Below, piece by piece: positions 8,890 through 17,969 of a DNA stretch of 64,000 nucleotides. The stretch is from the NCBI RefSeq assembly GCF_001720165.1, contig NZ_MCRI01000005.1, forward strand, positions 1 to 64,000, written 5' to 3'. This DNA is from Methylophaga muralis. Its GTDB lineage: Bacteria; Pseudomonadota; Gammaproteobacteria; Nitrosococcales; Methylophagaceae. The notes under the pieces were generated by a model. That model did no database searches. It was not told where the DNA came from and saw only the letters and a list, made by a program, of their open reading frames with translations. Positions within the stretch are counted from its first letter, which is position 1. Each line of letters begins with the position of its first letter. A program made the translations under genes and the position numbers.

Positions 8890-9106
8890 TTCAGGTGCCT
8901 TTATTACAACATGTGATAAAGGTTAAACGGGAAACAGGTGCGTCATTGATTTGGTTATTCCTGTACTGCCCCCGCAACGGTAAACAGTTATTTCATTGCT
9001 CTGGTCGCTATCTGCTTGATAGATCGACAGTCACTGTACTCAAACAGTATGGGAAGACGAGAAATGCCGCCATTTATGGCTAAGCTGTAAGTCCGGAGAC
9101 CGGCCC
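8890..9106 (+). promoter_or_regulatory. Cobalamin (AdoCbl-type) riboswitch
   Basis: The conserved blocks of the B12 element occur in order. They are GGTGCC at 8894, GGTTAAACGGGAA with CAGGTG at 8921-8940, ACTGCCCCCGCAACGGTAA from 8965, then GGGAAGACG near 9051, and the B12 box AGTCCGGAGACCGGCC at 9090-9105. The order and spacing are diagnostic. Its presence means the downstream operon is turned down when cobalamin is plentiful, so the genes serve corrinoid acquisition, synthesis or remodelling. Confidence 0.95.
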
Positions 9107-9171
9107 GAAGCTAAATAATGGAGTCGTGGCGGGGTGCCTGAACGTTTCCGAGATTACACTCATACTTGTCC

Positions 9172-9218
9172 CCTGCCCGCTATTTACCTCACTGGTAGCT
9201 GCTTTTACTGCGGCAGGA
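9172..9218 (+). promoter_or_regulatory. Possible expression platform: hairpin that covers the cobN-like ribosome binding site
   Basis: CCTGCCCGC (9172-9180) can pair with GCGGCAGG (9210-9217) with one bulged C. The right arm includes most of AGGA (9215-9218), the ribosome binding site for the ATG at 9225. No T-run follows, so control of translation is more likely than termination. The pairing is read from sequence; its use as the switch is inferred. Confidence 0.45.
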
Positions 9219-9224
9219 TGGATT

Positions 9225-12200
9225 ATGTCTTATATGTTTTATTCGGATTCGCGTCTTTTTCGACCTGTATTTTTGTTTGTTTTAATGTTTTCTCTGGTGT
9301 TGGCTGATGTTTATGCGAATGAACCCAACGTCACGGTTATTGTTTCTGATCGCTCTGCGTCAACTTTGGTCTCAGGAGCGCATCAATTATTACAACAAAA
9401 GTCCGATGCAAATATTCAAATCCGCACTGTCAGTCAGCTTAATGCTGTAAATGACAATGAGTTGCAGAAATTAATCGATAGCAGCGGCAGCTTATTAATG
9501 GTTGGCGTATTTGGTGATCCGGTTGAGCGTTTACTGGCACGTCAATACAACACTACACAAAAACGCTATGTTTTACATAGTGATCAGCGACTCACAGCAT
9601 TAAACAGTGATCCACTTACACGATCTATTCCTGAACAAGTACTTAGCGAGAAAGCATCATTAAGTTCAGCAGATGACTTAAAGGCTTTGCAAGCCAGCTA
9701 TCCGGAATATGTTAACTGGTTGCAGGCGCGTGCTTATTGGGTAAATCGTTCCACGGAGAATTCACGAAGTCTGCTGGAAATGTTGCTAAGCGATGGCAAT
9801 ATAAAAACTGAATTGCAACCTGTCGGGGCTTTACGCTTTGCTTTGCATAACGAGGATAAGACTCAATGGCTCAGTCCAGATGAACTAGTCAAACAACTTG
9901 ATGCAACAAATCCTGTTGTCTGGTTGGTCGATCATGATACCGGTGATTTAACGGGCGAATGGCAATTGCATCAACAGTATTGTCAGGCGCTAAATAGCCA
10001 ATGTGTATCGGTGTTGGCAGCCTGGGGCGAACCCAGTGTTGCCGCGATTCAGACTATTAAAAAGGTAATGAATGAATCTTTGCCAATCACACCATGGGGA
10101 ATCGTTTCTTTACAGGATTTTGTGATTGGTGGCGGTGATGGTCGTGAGCAGGTTGAACAATTATTTACTGAACTGAATGTTCCGGTATTAAAAGGCGTTC
10201 GGCTGAATGAATTGAATGAGGTTGACTATGCCCTTTCTGCACAAGGCATTCCACGTGATTCAATTCATTACCGGATTGCCATGCCTGAGTTGCAAGGTGT
10301 CAGCCAACCGCAGATTCTGGCGTTAACTGAGCCTGCAAAGATTGACCAACAAACCGGGGCCCAGCTGACTCAAAGTCTGCCAATTAAAGAACATATAAAC
10401 CTTCAGGCACAGCGCATGCAACGCTGGCTGGATCTGCAACAAAAAGACAACGCTGATAAACGTGTCGCCATTGTGTATTACAACCATCCACCGGGCAGAC
10501 ATAATATTGGTGCTGACAATCTGAATGTGCCTGAAAGTCTGCTGGAAATATTGAATGGTCTGAAAAACGCAGGTTATCAGACCGGTGAATTACCCAAAGA
10601 CGCTGAGGCTTTGCTTGATTTGCTGCAACTTCAAGGGGTGAATTTACCTGAAGACGCTGAAGCGTTATCAGCGATGTCCCAGGTCGCCAACACCATGACA
10701 GCGGATGATTATCAACACTGGTTCAAGCAGTTACCGGCAACTGTTCAGGCCGAAATGATTGATGGTCCTTTGGCAGTATTACAGCAGCGGATGCGTGATG
10801 CCATTGAGCAGGCTCTGACATTGGAAAATGTAACCATTCGGCAGTCTCGACTGCAGTTACTTTCAGCATTTATGCAGCAAACCACGACCGATATTCACCA
10901 CGCGCTGGATGGTTTGCGTCATCCCGGCCGCAGTCGGGCATTGGATTTATTAACTCAGCTGGAACAGGATTATCAGCAGATCATCGAAGCTGCTGCTCAA
11001 GGTAAAAAGCCTGACTGGCAACATAGCGAATCATTACATAATGCTCTGTTGGAAATGCAGATTGAAGGTATTCGTGGCTGGGGCGAAATCCCCGGCAAAG
11101 TGATGGTCTGGGATAATCAACTACTGATTCCCGGTGTGCAATTTGGCAATGTGTTTATCGGTCCGCAACCACCTCGCGGTTGGGAGATCCATGAAGAACT
11201 GTTACATGCCAATATGTCCTTTCCACCGCCACATCAATATCTGGCGTTTTATCACTATATTCAGTCGACGTTTAATGCTGATGCCATGGTGCATGTTGGT
11301 CGACATTCAACCTATGAGTTTTTACCCAAACGCAGTGTAGGTCTGGGTGAAGATGATTACCCCACTATTATCGCTGGGGATGTGCCAGGTCTTTATCCGT
11401 ATATCGTTGATGGCGTCGGGGAAGGCATTCAAGCTAAACGGCGTGGTCAGGCGGTTATCATTGATCATTTGACTCCCCCGCTTGCCGTCACTGAACTGTA
11501 TGACGATCTTTTGCAACTACGTCAATTGATTGAAAGCGCTGAAGCCGCTTCAGACAAAGCCACACGTTATCGCGCTATTGTCACCTTACGTGAGCAAATC
11601 GAAACCATGGGTCTGCGCGATGAATTAATCGCCAGCATGGATGAAGAGCTGCAAGTCCGTGGTGCCGGTTTTGAAGAAATTGATGATGATTTTTTGCTGC
11701 ATGAAGTCGGTCATTATCTGACGCATTTTCAGGAAACCTTTATGCCATTGGGATTGCATGTATTTGGTCGTGACTGGTCAGCTGAAGGTCTGGATACCAT
11801 GATGAATTCAATGCTGGATAAATCCGAGCCCAGCGAACAACAACGCAATGAGATATATCAGAGATTACAAATATCTCCTGCTGCTGAAATTGACGCCTTA
11901 CTGAATGGTCTGAATGGGCGATTTATCTCACCAGGTAAAGGCAATGATCCGATCCGCACACCCGATGCACTGCCCACCGGGCGAAATTTTTATGCGTTGG
12001 ATGGCAGTTTACTGCCGACCCGTGTGGGTTTTGATATTGGTCAGCAACTGGCTGCGCCGGTATTGGCTGGCGAAAAAGGCAATATTGAAGGTCATGAAGT
12101 TGGCGATCGCAATAAACAAGGCGTCATTCTCTGGGCCTCTGATTCGGTGCGTGATGAAGGTGCAATGATTGCTTTTGGCATGAAGCTGCTGGGTGTCCGC

Positions 12201-13612
12201 CCGATATGGAATAGCCGGGGCATTATCAAAGGTCTTGAGCGTCTGCCATTAAATGAGGAACAACCGCAGCGGCTGGACGTGCTGTTTACCACCTCAGGTC
12301 TATTCAGGGATTTATATGGGGAACATCTGGTATTGCTCGATAAAGCCAGCTTGTTGGCATTGGATGCCAGTCGTGATCTGATTATTCGTGATTACCCTGC
12401 TCTGGCCATTGCGCTTAAAGCAGCTCTGCAACCGTTAGGCGAATGGCAACAAGGTGGCGAGGAAGCTTTGAATAAAAATCTGGTGGCATCAAATTGGGTT
12501 AATGAAGCCAGACAACGTTTGGCACAGCAACCGGATCTCGATCCGGCACAATTAGGTCGTGAAACCAGCCTTCGTGTATTTGGCATCGCACCAGGATCTT
12601 ATGGTGCTGGCATTAATCGTCTGGTTGAACGATCTTCGGCCTGGGAGGATCGCAGTGAACTGGCCGATGTGTTTATCAAACGTATGGCTCATGCCTATGG
12701 CAGTGGTCTGCAGGGTGAATCGCAACCAGACTTGTTCAAACAGCAACTTGCCGGGGTTTCACAGACTTTTCTGGGACGGGCCAGTAATCTGTACGGTCTG
12801 ATGGATAACAATGATGCATTTGATTATCTCGGCGGTTTTAATCTGGCGGTGGAAACAGTCAGTGGCCAGCAACCTGGCAGCGCGGTGATTAATCACAGTA
12901 ATGACGATAACCTGCGAATCGATAATCTGCCACAAGCTCTGCTCAGTGAATTGCGTGCTCGTTATCTGAATTCACAATGGATTAAACCGTTGATGAATGA
13001 AGCTATGCCGGTGCCCGCACCATGGGCAGTGAATTTATTGAATATCTTTGGGGTTGGCAGGTGACCAGCCCAGAGATCATTACCGATCAGGTCTGGGAAG
13101 AAGTTAAAGCGGTGTATGTAGATGACAGCCTGCAATTGGGATTGGATGAATTTCTCAGTAATAGCCATCAGCAACATGTGCAAACCAATATTTTAGCCGT
13201 GATGTTGGTTGCCATTGATAAAGGCTTCTGGGATGCCGATCTGGCAACGCAAAAACAATTAGCCGAACAGTTTGCTGCCAATATTATTAAAAAAGGCATT
13301 CCCGGCAGTGGTCATACCCATGCCAATCATCCAATGTATGATTTTGTGAAATCACAGCTTGATGCGGATACGGCTGAAGCTTTAGAAGCCGTATTGGCAC
13401 GTAGTCGCATGCAAACTTCAGAGCTCGAATCGTCACCGACGCATATCCAGGAATTACAGTTAAATCAGGATGATAGCCAGCAAAACGATAAAGTTGATCA
13501 AGGTGCTGACTCAAACTCGAACGATAAAAATCTGCTTTGGTTATGGACGTTACTGGCATTATCAGTAATTGTCGCAGCCGGTTTATGGCGTGGTCGTAAA
13601 GGAGCTATGTAA
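9225..13612 (+). CDS. CobN-family chelatase-like protein, exported and membrane-anchored (frame interrupted once)
   Basis: Homologue of the large cobaltochelatase subunit CobN. Family signatures are NVFIGPQPPRGWEIHEE, LPPPH-like FPPPHQYLAFYHY, HVGRHSTYEFLP and GEGIQAKRRGQAVIIDHLTPP. Unlike cytosolic CobN, it starts with a signal peptide (hydrophobic FLFVLMFSLVLADVYA, cleavage before NEPN). It ends with a polar linker, one transmembrane helix (LLWLWTLLALSVIVAAGLW) and a basic tail, so the chelatase body should face the periplasm. The ATG at 9225 is chosen over an upstream GTG at 9126 because AGGA sits six bases before it. The frame runs to 13064, but conserved sequence moves to another frame after 13002. 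Adding one G (GAAGCT to GAAGGCT) restores NEGYAGARTMGSEFIEYLWGW and a product of about 1462 residues. The nearest described relatives, from memory, are the HmuS proteins of Bacteroidota heme operons. Substrate is uncertain, but the riboswitch points to corrinoids. Confidence 0.88.
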
Positions 13613-14058
13613 TGTATCCACACTTTTCACTGGAATTGATGCACCAGCTGACCGGACTGTTATTAACCCCGGTGGTCTGGGCTTTATTGTTTTTTGTCGG
13701 GCTGGCTGTATATGAAACCGGTATCGCCATTGGCGAGCGTTTTTGGGGAATTGCCCGTCTGACAAAACAACTGGACAGTGCATCGCTCATTGCACTTGGC
13801 AAACGTCGGATTGAACGAGCAGATTTTATTACTCGTCTAGCACCAATGCTTGGCTTGATGGGGACATTGATTCCTCTAGGTCCAGGTCTTGCCGCATTAG
13901 GCGAAGGACAACTAAGCATTCTGACAACGGCGATGACAGTGGCGTTTGATACCACGGTTATTGGTTTATTGGCTGGCATGATCGGCTTTGTTATTGGCCG
14001 TATGCGTCGGCGTTGGTATGACGCGGCTTTAACTCAGTTGGAACAGCAAAATGGATAA
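13612..14058 (+). CDS. MotA/TolQ/ExbB-type proton channel protein of the CobN-like operon
   Basis: A short (148-residue) inner-membrane protein with three predicted helices (about 14-38, 78-97 and 103-128). The helix-2 motif LGLMGTLIPLGPGL and the helix-3 motif AFDTTVIGLLAG match the conserved pore region of ExbB and TolQ. The long cytoplasmic loops of true ExbB are reduced. It starts inside the stop codon of the CobN-like gene (TAATG) behind a strong ribosome binding site (AAAGGAG), so translation is coupled. With the next protein it probably forms a proton-driven motor acting on the CobN-like partner. Confidence 0.85.
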   Translation: MYPHFSLELMHQLTGLLLTPVVWALLFFVGLAVYETGIAIGERFWGIARLTKQLDSASLIALGKRRIERADFITRLAPMLGLMGTLIPLGPGLAALGEGQLSILTTAMTVAFDTTVIGLLAGMIGFVIGRMRRRWYDAALTQLEQQNG

Positions 14059-14350
14059 ATGGCGGCGTAGTTCATTTCTGGATACCGATGAAGATCCATT
14101 GGGTCCATTAGCCAATCTAATTGATATTGTGCTGGTATTTGCCTGTGGGCTAATCGCAGCACTGGTCGCGTTCAGCACTGATTTACAGGAGCACTTTGAA
14201 GTACAGCCGCAGGAGATCACTCTCGGTAAAGAACTGCCAAAACTGCCCGACAATATGCAGCAACAAATGCAGGATGGTAGTGGCTATGAAGCGGTTGGTC
14301 AGGTATATCGTGATCCCCAAACCGGCAAGCTGATTTTAATTGGTGAGTGA
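14051..14350 (+). CDS. DUF2149 protein, ExbD/TolR-like partner
   Basis: 99 residues. A polar N-terminus containing DTDEDPLGPLANL is followed by one membrane helix (about 21-41) that carries an acidic residue, Asp25, in NLIDIVLVF. This placement matches the proton-carrying Asp of ExbD/TolR (LIDVMLVL). The C-terminal part, about 55 residues, would be periplasmic and ends GQVYRDPQTGKLILIGE, the DUF2149 signature region. The frame overlaps the preceding gene by eight bases. DUF2149 proteins recur beside ExbB-like and CobN-like genes, supporting one functional unit. Confidence 0.83.
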   Translation: MDKWRRSSFLDTDEDPLGPLANLIDIVLVFACGLIAALVAFSTDLQEHFEVQPQEITLGKELPKLPDNMQQQMQDGSGYEAVGQVYRDPQTGKLILIGE

Positions 14351-14472
14351 TTTTTTTGGGTTGTTGATCTTTTAGAATCTAAACAAAAGATTTTCGCTCA
14401 GCCCGCCAAACCAAAAGTAATTTCAGGTAGAATCACCGCTTCTACTGAACTCCTGTTTTATTGGATTTTAAA

Positions 14473-16131
14473 ATGGCTCAATACGTATACAGCATGAACC
14501 GCGTTGGCAAAATCGTGCCGCCCAAACGCGAAATATTAAAAGATATTTCCCTGTCCTTTTTCCCCGGCGCCAAAATCGGTGTATTGGGTTTAAATGGTTC
14601 AGGTAAATCCACCCTGCTTCGCATTATGGCCGGTGAAGATAAGGATTATATTGGCGAAGCCAGACCGATGCCGAATATGAAGGTCGGTTATCTGCCACAG
14701 GAACCTCAGCTGGATGACAGTAAAACCGTTCGTGAAATCATTGAAGAATCAGTTTCAGATGTCAAAGCTGCCCTGGATGAACTGGATGCAATTTATGCCG
14801 CTTACGCTGAACCCGATGCTGACTTTGACGCTTTAGCCAAAAAACAAGCTGAACTGGAAAATCTGATCACCGCAAAAGATGGTCATAATCTGGACAATGC
14901 TCTGGAACGTGCAGCCGATGCCTTACGTCTGCCACCCTGGGATGCCAAAGTAGCAGTGTTATCTGGTGGTGAACGTCGTCGTGTGGCGTTATGCCGGTTA
15001 TTGCTGGATAACCCGGATATGTTATTGCTCGACGAGCCGACCAACCATCTCGATGCCGAATCCATTGCCTGGATTGAACGATTCCTGCAGGAATACCCAG
15101 GTACGGTTGTTGCCATTACCCATGATCGATATTTCCTCGATAATGCCGCTGGCTGGATTCTGGAATTGGATCGTGGACGCGGTATTCCTTATGAAGGCAA
15201 CTACTCTTCCTGGCTGGAACAGAAAGATCAACGTCTGGCGCAGGAATCCAAACAGGAAGCCTCGCACAATAAAGCCATTCAGGCTGAACTGGAGTGGGTT
15301 CGCCAAGGTGCCAAAGGACGTCAGGCAAAATCCAAAGCGCGTTTGAAACAGTTTGAAGAAATGAATTCAAAAGAATTTCAAAAGCGTAATGAAACTCAGG
15401 AAATCTATATTCCACCTGGCCCACGTTTAGGTGATAAGGTCATTGAACTGCACAACGTCACTAAATCCTATGGTGACAAATTACTGTTTGAAAACCTTAG
15501 TCTGACGATTCCACCTGGTGCAATCGTCGGCATTATCGGTCCTAACGGTGCGGGTAAATCCACCTTGTTCCGCATGATTACTGGTGAAGAAAAACCCGAC
15601 TCAGGTGAAATCGAAATCGGCAGCACCGTGCAACTGGCTTATGTGAACCAGTCACGTGAACTGGATGGCAAGAAAACCGTGTTTGAAGAAATTGCAGATG
15701 GTGCGGATATGATTACTGTCGGTAACTATCAAACCCCTTCTCGTGCCTACTGTGGCCGCTTCAATTTCAAAGGCTCGGATCAGCAAAAATTCGTTAAGGA
15801 TTTATCCGGTGGTGAGCGTAACCGTCTGCATATGGCCAAACTGCTTAAAGAAGGCGGCAACGTTTTATTACTCGACGAACCGACCAATGATCTGGACGTT
15901 GAAACTCTGCGGGCATTGGAAGAAGCCATTTTGGCCTTCCCGGGTTCTGCGGTGGTGATTTCGCATGATCGCTGGTTTTTAGATCGGGTATGTACCCATA
16001 TGATTGCCTATGAAGGCGATTCCAGCGTGGTGTTCTTTGAAGGTAATTACAGCGATTATGCCGAAGATTACCGTAAACGCTTCGGCAAGGATCATCAGCC
16101 GGAACGTATCAAATACCGCCGGATGAATTAG
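14473..16131 (+). CDS. ettA: Energy-dependent translational throttle protein EttA (ABC-F ATPase)
   Basis: A soluble ABC-F protein that binds the ribosomal E site and gates the first elongation step according to the ADP/ATP ratio. Two ATPase cassettes are present, with Walker A motifs GLNGSGKST (about 42) and GPNGAGKST (about 358). The signatures are LSGGERRR and LSGGERNR, each with LLLDEPTN. The arm/linker region between them contains KGRQAKSKARLKQFEE. The protein (552 residues) aligns with E. coli EttA from MAQYVY onward. The ATG at 14473 is therefore preferred over an in-frame TTG four codons earlier. Confidence 0.96.
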   Translation: MAQYVYSMNRVGKIVPPKREILKDISLSFFPGAKIGVLGLNGSGKSTLLRIMAGEDKDYIGEARPMPNMKVGYLPQEPQLDDSKTVREIIEESVSDVKAALDELDAIYAAYAEPDADFDALAKKQAELENLITAKDGHNLDNALERAADALRLPPWDAKVAVLSGGERRRVALCRLLLDNPDMLLLDEPTNHLDAESIAWIERFLQEYPGTVVAITHDRYFLDNAAGWILELDRGRGIPYEGNYSSWLEQKDQRLAQESKQEASHNKAIQAELEWVRQGAKGRQAKSKARLKQFEEMNSKEFQKRNETQEIYIPPGPRLGDKVIELHNVTKSYGDKLLFENLSLTIPPGAIVGIIGPNGAGKSTLFRMITGEEKPDSGEIEIGSTVQLAYVNQSRELDGKKTVFEEIADGADMITVGNYQTPSRAYCGRFNFKGSDQQKFVKDLSGGERNRLHMAKLLKEGGNVLLLDEPTNDLDVETLRALEEAILAFPGSAVVISHDRWFLDRVCTHMIAYEGDSSVVFFEGNYSDYAEDYRKRFGKDHQPERIKYRRMN

Positions 16132-16179
16132 TTTCAATTATTAACCACATAGAAAAATTAAATAAGTCATTTTTCATGG

Positions 16180-16209
16180 GTAGGTCGGGTTAGCCTAGCG
16201 TAACCCGAC
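16180..16209. repeat. REP-like palindromic element (GTAG type)
   Basis: GTAG at 16180-16183 overlaps the start of a perfect 9-bp stem, GTCGGGTTA / TAACCCGAC (16184-16192 and 16201-16209), with loop GCCTAGCG. A GTAG tetranucleotide beside a GC-rich hairpin, in the gap between convergent genes (ettA and cysI), is the form of REP elements mobilised by RAYT transposases. No T-run follows, so it is not a typical terminator. Only one copy was seen in this window. Confidence 0.6.
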
Positions 16210-16269
16210 ACAACCCACGTCTAACAAAAATCTGCGAAATCTACGGATAAAAATCTCTTTGGTTAGATT

Positions 16270-17969
16270 TCAATCTACCAAAGGCTTATGCATCATCTCA
16301 GGTGTCCGTTCGGCGCCCAGAATGCCGACACGGATTAGAAAGTCGCCAAAATGCTCGTCTTGCTCACGTTCAGCAGCAAACTGTTCGATCATTGGTTTCA
16401 GCGTATTCAGAATGGTAGTTTCATCCACATTTTCCAGATACAGACGATTTAATCGCTGACCACTGAAATCCGCCCCCAGGTTCAGGTTATAACGCCCGAC
16501 TGCTTTCCCGGTTAAGGCTATTTCACCCAAGTAAGGTCTGGCACAACCATTGGGGCAACCAGTAATACGGATATTAATCAGTTCTTCCGGCAAACCAACA
16601 TCACTCATTATTTGTTCCAGCTTACTGAGAAACGTTGGTAAATAACGTTCTGATTCAGCCATCGCTAAAGCACAAGTAGGTAATGCAACACAGGCCATGG
16701 CATTTAAACGTAATGCCGGACGCGTTCGCCGATATCAAGTTGATATTGTTCGACCAGCTGTTCAATAACCGGTTTCTGCTCAGGACTGATATTGGCAATA
16801 ATCAGGTTCTGATTACAGGTCATGCGAAACTCGCCGGTATGAACTTTGGCGATTTCCCGAAGTGCGGTACGTAATTGCAGTGCTTCAGTATCCGCAACAC
16901 GACCACTATAAATGTATAAGGTCAGATGCCATTGCCCATCTTCACCCTGGATCCAGCCAAAGCGATCGCCATTGCGTACTAACTCAAAGGGTCTGGCAGC
17001 TGTCATTGCCTCACCATGGTATTCGGTAAACTTTTCGTTAAACCATTCAATACCATGATCATCGATGGTGTATTTAAAGCGGGCATGCGCCCTGACACTG
17101 CGATCACCAAAGTCACGTTGAATGGCGGCAATGGTTTCGCAGGCTTTAACAATCTGGTCTTTTGGCACAAAACCGGCCATGGTGGCTAAGCGTGGGAAAG
17201 TTGCCGTTTCACCGTACGTCATGCCCATGCCGCCACCGACGGCGACATTGAATCCAACTAATTCATCGTTTTCGATAATAGCAATCAACGCAATATCATT
17301 GGCCAGTACATCGCTGTCATTTTCAGGTGGAATGGCGATACCGATTTTAAATTTACGTGGTAAATAGCGATCACCATAAAATGGCTCTTCGGATTTTCCC
17401 GGTTGATAGACACATGTTTCATCCAGCCAGATCTCGGCATAGGCACCAGACTGCCAGCACAAATGATCACTGATAGCCTGGGAAATCTGATGAACTTCGG
17501 CATGCACCGAAGATTGATGCGGATTGACGTTGGTCACCACATTTCGGTTAACATCACCGCACGCGCCTTTGGTATCCAAACCTAACGCATTGACTTGCTG
17601 CATTAACGAACGCAGATCTTTTTTCAAAACCTCGTGATACTGAAATGTCTGACGGGTGGTAATACGTAGTGTGCCATTGGAGCAATCATCAGCTATTGCA
17701 TCAAGTCCCAGCCATTGTTGTGGGGTCACCACACCTCCGGCAATTCGCAGCCGAACCATAAATGAATATAACGGTTCCAGCTTTTGACGTCGGCGTTCAT
17801 CACGCAGATCACGATGATCCTGCATATAACTGCCATGGAATTTGGTCAGTTTGTTGTCATCTTCGGAAATCGATCCGGTAACCACATCATCCAGCCCTTC
17901 GGCAATGGTGCCGCGCAGGTAACGACTGTCGAGTTTGAGTTGTTCGGCTTCAGGTAATTTTGTATTCAT
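16270..17969 (-). CDS. cysI: Sulfite reductase [NADPH] hemoprotein subunit (frame interrupted once)
   Basis: Carries siroheme and a 4Fe-4S cluster and reduces sulfite to sulfide with six electrons from CysJ. The N-terminal 421 residues are in one frame and the last 142 in another. The cluster-binding cysteines lie in the second part, in MACVALPTC and ITGCPNGC. Inserting one base in the CC at 16716-16717 restores GERVRALRLNAMACVALPTC and a 566-residue protein, the usual family length. The start overlaps the cysJ stop (TAATG), so the two are coupled. A one-base loss in a short GC run is more likely a sequence error than a real mutation, but loss of sulfite reductase cannot be excluded. Confidence 0.92.

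Noticed and set aside
8895-9083. A 62-residue ORF across the B12 element
   Set aside because: It lies wholly within the conserved cobalamin riboswitch and has no coding support.
9126-9224. GTG-initiated 33-residue extension of the CobN-like protein
   Set aside because: It would place the start immediately after the aptamer, inside the likely expression platform. The ATG at 9225 has a proper ribosome binding site and begins a good signal peptide.
14351-14472. Terminator between the DUF2149 gene and ettA
   Set aside because: A weak 7-bp pairing (ATCTTTT/AAAAGAT) exists, but it is AT-only and not followed by a clear T-run, so it is not called.
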